A stretch of DNA of 8,174 bases from Flavobacteriales bacterium. GTDB lineage: Bacteria > Bacteroidota > Bacteroidia > Flavobacteriales_D > SKUL01. Positions 6,755-8,174 of this stretch are shown one piece after another. The first letter of the stretch is position 1. The number at the start of each line of letters is the position of its first letter. The stretch lies in the NCBI GenBank assembly GCA_007129985.1, contig SKUL01000366.1, positions 1 through 8,174 of the forward strand. The letters are read 5' to 3'. A program made the position numbers and the translations under genes. The notes below the pieces were generated by a model. The model was not told the origin of the DNA, made no database searches, and saw nothing but the letters and a program-made list of their open reading frames with translations.

Positions 6755-7542
6755 ATTTTACCTTACCCTACATACCCGAGCGAACCGCTCAGCCCCGTGA
6801 AAACGGACTAACGATGATGATGGACAAAGGACTTAGCTGGAGAGAAGCTGAGAACTTTGTGGCTTCTTCGGCCTCCTATTGCGACCTCGTGAAATTTGGT
6901 TTTGGCAGCTCGATGATTACTTCGGATCTGGAGAAGAAAATTGCCATTTACCACGAAGCCGGCATGAAAGTGTATTTCGGTGGAACCTTGTTTGAAGCTT
7001 TTGTTGCTCGTGGTATGTTTGACGACTACAGAAAGTTGCTGAAGAAATTCAAAATAAACTGCGCTGAAGTTTCGGATGGCTCCATTGAAATCGACCACAA
7101 GGAAAAGTGCGGCTACATCAAGAAATTGGCCGAAGACCATACTGTTCTGTCTGAAGTTGGCTCCAAGGAAGAAGGCATTCTGATCAGCCCTGCCAAGTGG
7201 GTGCGCATGATGAGCAATGAGCTCAAGGCGGGTTCGTGGAAAGTGATTGCCGAAGCGCGCGAAAGCGGAAATGTAGGAATCTACCGCCCTAATGGAACAG
7301 CACACAGCATGTTGGTAAACAAGATTCTCAATAAAATTAAGGCTGAGGACATTTTGTGGGAAGCACCCCAGAAGCCGCAGCAGGTGTGGTTCATCAAGTT
7401 GATTGGAGCCAACGTCAACCTCGGCAATATTGGCCCCCATGATGTGATTGCGCTCGAGTCGCTTAGGTTGGGCCTTAGGGGTGACACCTTTTTCGACCAT
7501 TTACCTGAAGAGGTGGGCGAAAAACTGAAACAAATCCAATGA
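6751..7542 (+). CDS. comA: phosphosulfolactate synthase (ComA family)
   Basis: A 263-aa TIM-barrel enzyme of the (2R)-phospho-3-sulfolactate synthase family, which adds sulfite to phosphoenolpyruvate. In methanogens this is the first step of coenzyme M synthesis (this ComA is unrelated to competence ComA); Bacillus YitD is a bacterial member. Conserved family blocks in order: GLTMMMDKGL (19-28), KFGFGSS (48-54), YFGGTLFE (75-82), EVSDG (106-110), SEVGSK (134-139), AEARESGNVGIY (167-178) and GANVNLGNI (219-227). The length is normal and there is no signal peptide. The frame runs open back to 6706, but the family N-terminus and the 4-nt overlap with the TPR stop support ATG 6751. The end overlaps the rhodanese ATG by 4 nt. 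Coenzyme M is not expected in Bacteroidota, so the product is more likely sulfolactate or a cysteate precursor; this is inference. The family call is firm and the substrate in this organism is unproven. Confidence 0.9.
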   Translation: MNFTLPYIPERTAQPRENGLTMMMDKGLSWREAENFVASSASYCDLVKFGFGSSMITSDLEKKIAIYHEAGMKVYFGGTLFEAFVARGMFDDYRKLLKKFKINCAEVSDGSIEIDHKEKCGYIKKLAEDHTVLSEVGSKEEGILISPAKWVRMMSNELKAGSWKVIAEARESGNVGIYRPNGTAHSMLVNKILNKIKAEDILWEAPQKPQQVWFIKLIGANVNLGNIGPHDVIALESLRLGLRGDTFFDHLPEEVGEKLKQIQ

Positions 7543-7856
7543 AAACCATTACGGTAGAAGAATTACGGGAAAGACTTTCATCGGGCTCTCCCCTTCAGAT
7601 TATTGATGTGCGAGAGGCGTATGAACGCGACATTTGCTGCCTGAACAGCGAGCATATTCCATTGGGCGATTTGCTTAACCAATTGCACAAATTGAGAAAA
7701 GACATTCCCGTTGTGCTGCACTGCAAAGGTGGAGACCGCGCCAAAGCTGCCGTAGCAGCGCTGTATCAAAACCACGAATTCGACAATGTGTACAATTTAG
7801 AAGGCGGTATTATGGCGTGGGCTGAGCGCATTGACCCTCTGATGGAAAAATACTGA
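7539..7856 (+). CDS. single-domain rhodanese (sulfurtransferase)
   Basis: A 105-aa cytosolic rhodanese-like domain with no fusion or signal peptide. Visible landmarks are IIDVREAYER (21-30), the HIPLGDL turn (39-45) and the active-site loop C62-KGGD-R67, with the catalytic cysteine present, followed by the usual NLEGGIMAW (86-94). A 6-residue loop with Cys fits sulfane-sulfur transfer and not a Cdc25-type phosphatase. Extra cysteines C33 and C34 lie near the N-terminus. Rhodaneses pass sulfur from thiosulfate or a persulfide to an acceptor; with thiosulfate they release sulfite. Its ATG overlaps the stop of the phosphosulfolactate synthase (ATGA 7539-7542), and sulfite is that enzyme's substrate, so a functional link is plausible but not shown. 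The nearby minus-strand cysteine desulfurase is another possible sulfur donor. Confidence 0.92.
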   Translation: MKTITVEELRERLSSGSPLQIIDVREAYERDICCLNSEHIPLGDLLNQLHKLRKDIPVVLHCKGGDRAKAAVAALYQNHEFDNVYNLEGGIMAWAERIDPLMEKY

Positions 7857-7861
7857 ACACT

Positions 7862-8174
7862 GTGAGCCGATCGCTTTCTCAAAAGTTACTTCTCACCGCC
7901 AAAGGTCTGGCGATGGGTGCCGCCGACGTGGTTCCAGGGGTAAGCGGGGGTACCATCGCCTTCATTACAGGTATTTATGAGGAGTTGCTATCGAGCATTG
8001 CGCAGATAAACATGGAAGCCTTTCGGGTGCTGCGTCAATCAGGCTGGAAGGCATTCTGGGAGCGCATCAACGGCACCTTTTTCCTGTTTCTCTTTGCCGG
8101 AATCGGAATCAGCATTGTAAGCCTTGCGCATATCATCCAAAAGCTGCTGAACGACTACCCCATTCCAACCTGGT
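7862..8174 (+). CDS. DUF368 membrane protein, N-terminal part (probable polyprenyl-phosphate transporter)
   Basis: This frame runs off the window end; 104 residues are visible. The family signature GLAMGAADVVPGVSGGTIAF (15-34) followed by ITGIYEELLSSI (35-46) identifies DUF368. A hydrophobic span from about 71 to 92 (TFFLFLFAGIGISIVSLAHI) is a membrane segment. DUF368 proteins have been reported as undecaprenyl-phosphate translocases that return the lipid carrier across the inner membrane for wall and surface polymer synthesis. The start is taken as GTG 7862: an in-frame TGA lies at 7832-7834, no ATG occurs before it, and the distance to the signature matches the family. It begins 5 nt after the rhodanese stop, so it belongs to the same operon. 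The rest of the protein, normally about 300 aa, lies outside the window. Confidence 0.88.
   Translation, partial: MSRSLSQKLLLTAKGLAMGAADVVPGVSGGTIAFITGIYEELLSSIAQINMEAFRVLRQSGWKAFWERINGTFFLFLFAGIGISIVSLAHIIQKLLNDYPIPTW

Noticed and set aside
6808..7500. Long minus-strand open frame (230 codons) opposite the phosphosulfolactate synthase gene
   Set aside because: It lies wholly antisense to a gene with clear family motifs, has no recognisable domain, and no promoter box was seen before it. It is most likely a by-product of codon use on the plus strand.

Overview
This window reads as ordinary chromosome from a member of the Bacteroidota, probably Flavobacteriia-like. Three things point there. 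Upstream of each transcription unit there is a TAnnTTTG element, the -7 box of Bacteroidota promoters. The genes have essentially no Shine-Dalgarno sequences. The protein families are of Bacteroidota type: a GlmM with a GEGNGG sugar loop, and a TPR / phosphosulfolactate synthase / DUF368 gene order. I see no mobile element, phage gene, CRISPR array, rRNA or tRNA.

Left part (1-2402). A minus-strand PhnP-like metallo-beta-lactamase-fold hydrolase (56-820) is transcribed away from a plus-strand 494-aa conserved protein of unknown function (918-2402). The 97-bp gap between them holds two overlapping divergent promoters. The first 65 bases may carry the last 20 codons of a convergent plus-strand gene.

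Middle (2403-5197). A 238-bp convergent gap contains a hairpin with a T-tract on the minus strand, the likely terminator of the minus-strand unit glmM -> cysteine desulfurase. glmM (3809-5197) and the cysteine desulfurase (2641-3774) are 34 bp apart. Both have long open extensions upstream of their true starts; family alignment puts the starts at the internal ATGs.

Right part (5345-8174). This is a tight plus-strand operon: TPR protein, phosphosulfolactate synthase (ComA family), single-domain rhodanese, then a DUF368 membrane protein cut by the window end. The first two junctions are 4-nt ATGA overlaps and the third is a 5-nt gap. The divergent glmM/TPR gap has a TAnnTTTG box facing each way.

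Biological reading. ComA joins sulfite to phosphoenolpyruvate. A rhodanese can release sulfite from thiosulfate, and a cysteine desulfurase is encoded close by. The right-hand operon could therefore make a C3 sulfonate, and in Bacteroidota one use for such a product is cysteate for sulfonolipids. GlmM (UDP-GlcNAc supply) and DUF368 (polyprenyl-phosphate recycling) both concern the cell envelope. The sulfonate link is inference; the gene identities are mostly firm. The least understood gene is the 494-aa protein.
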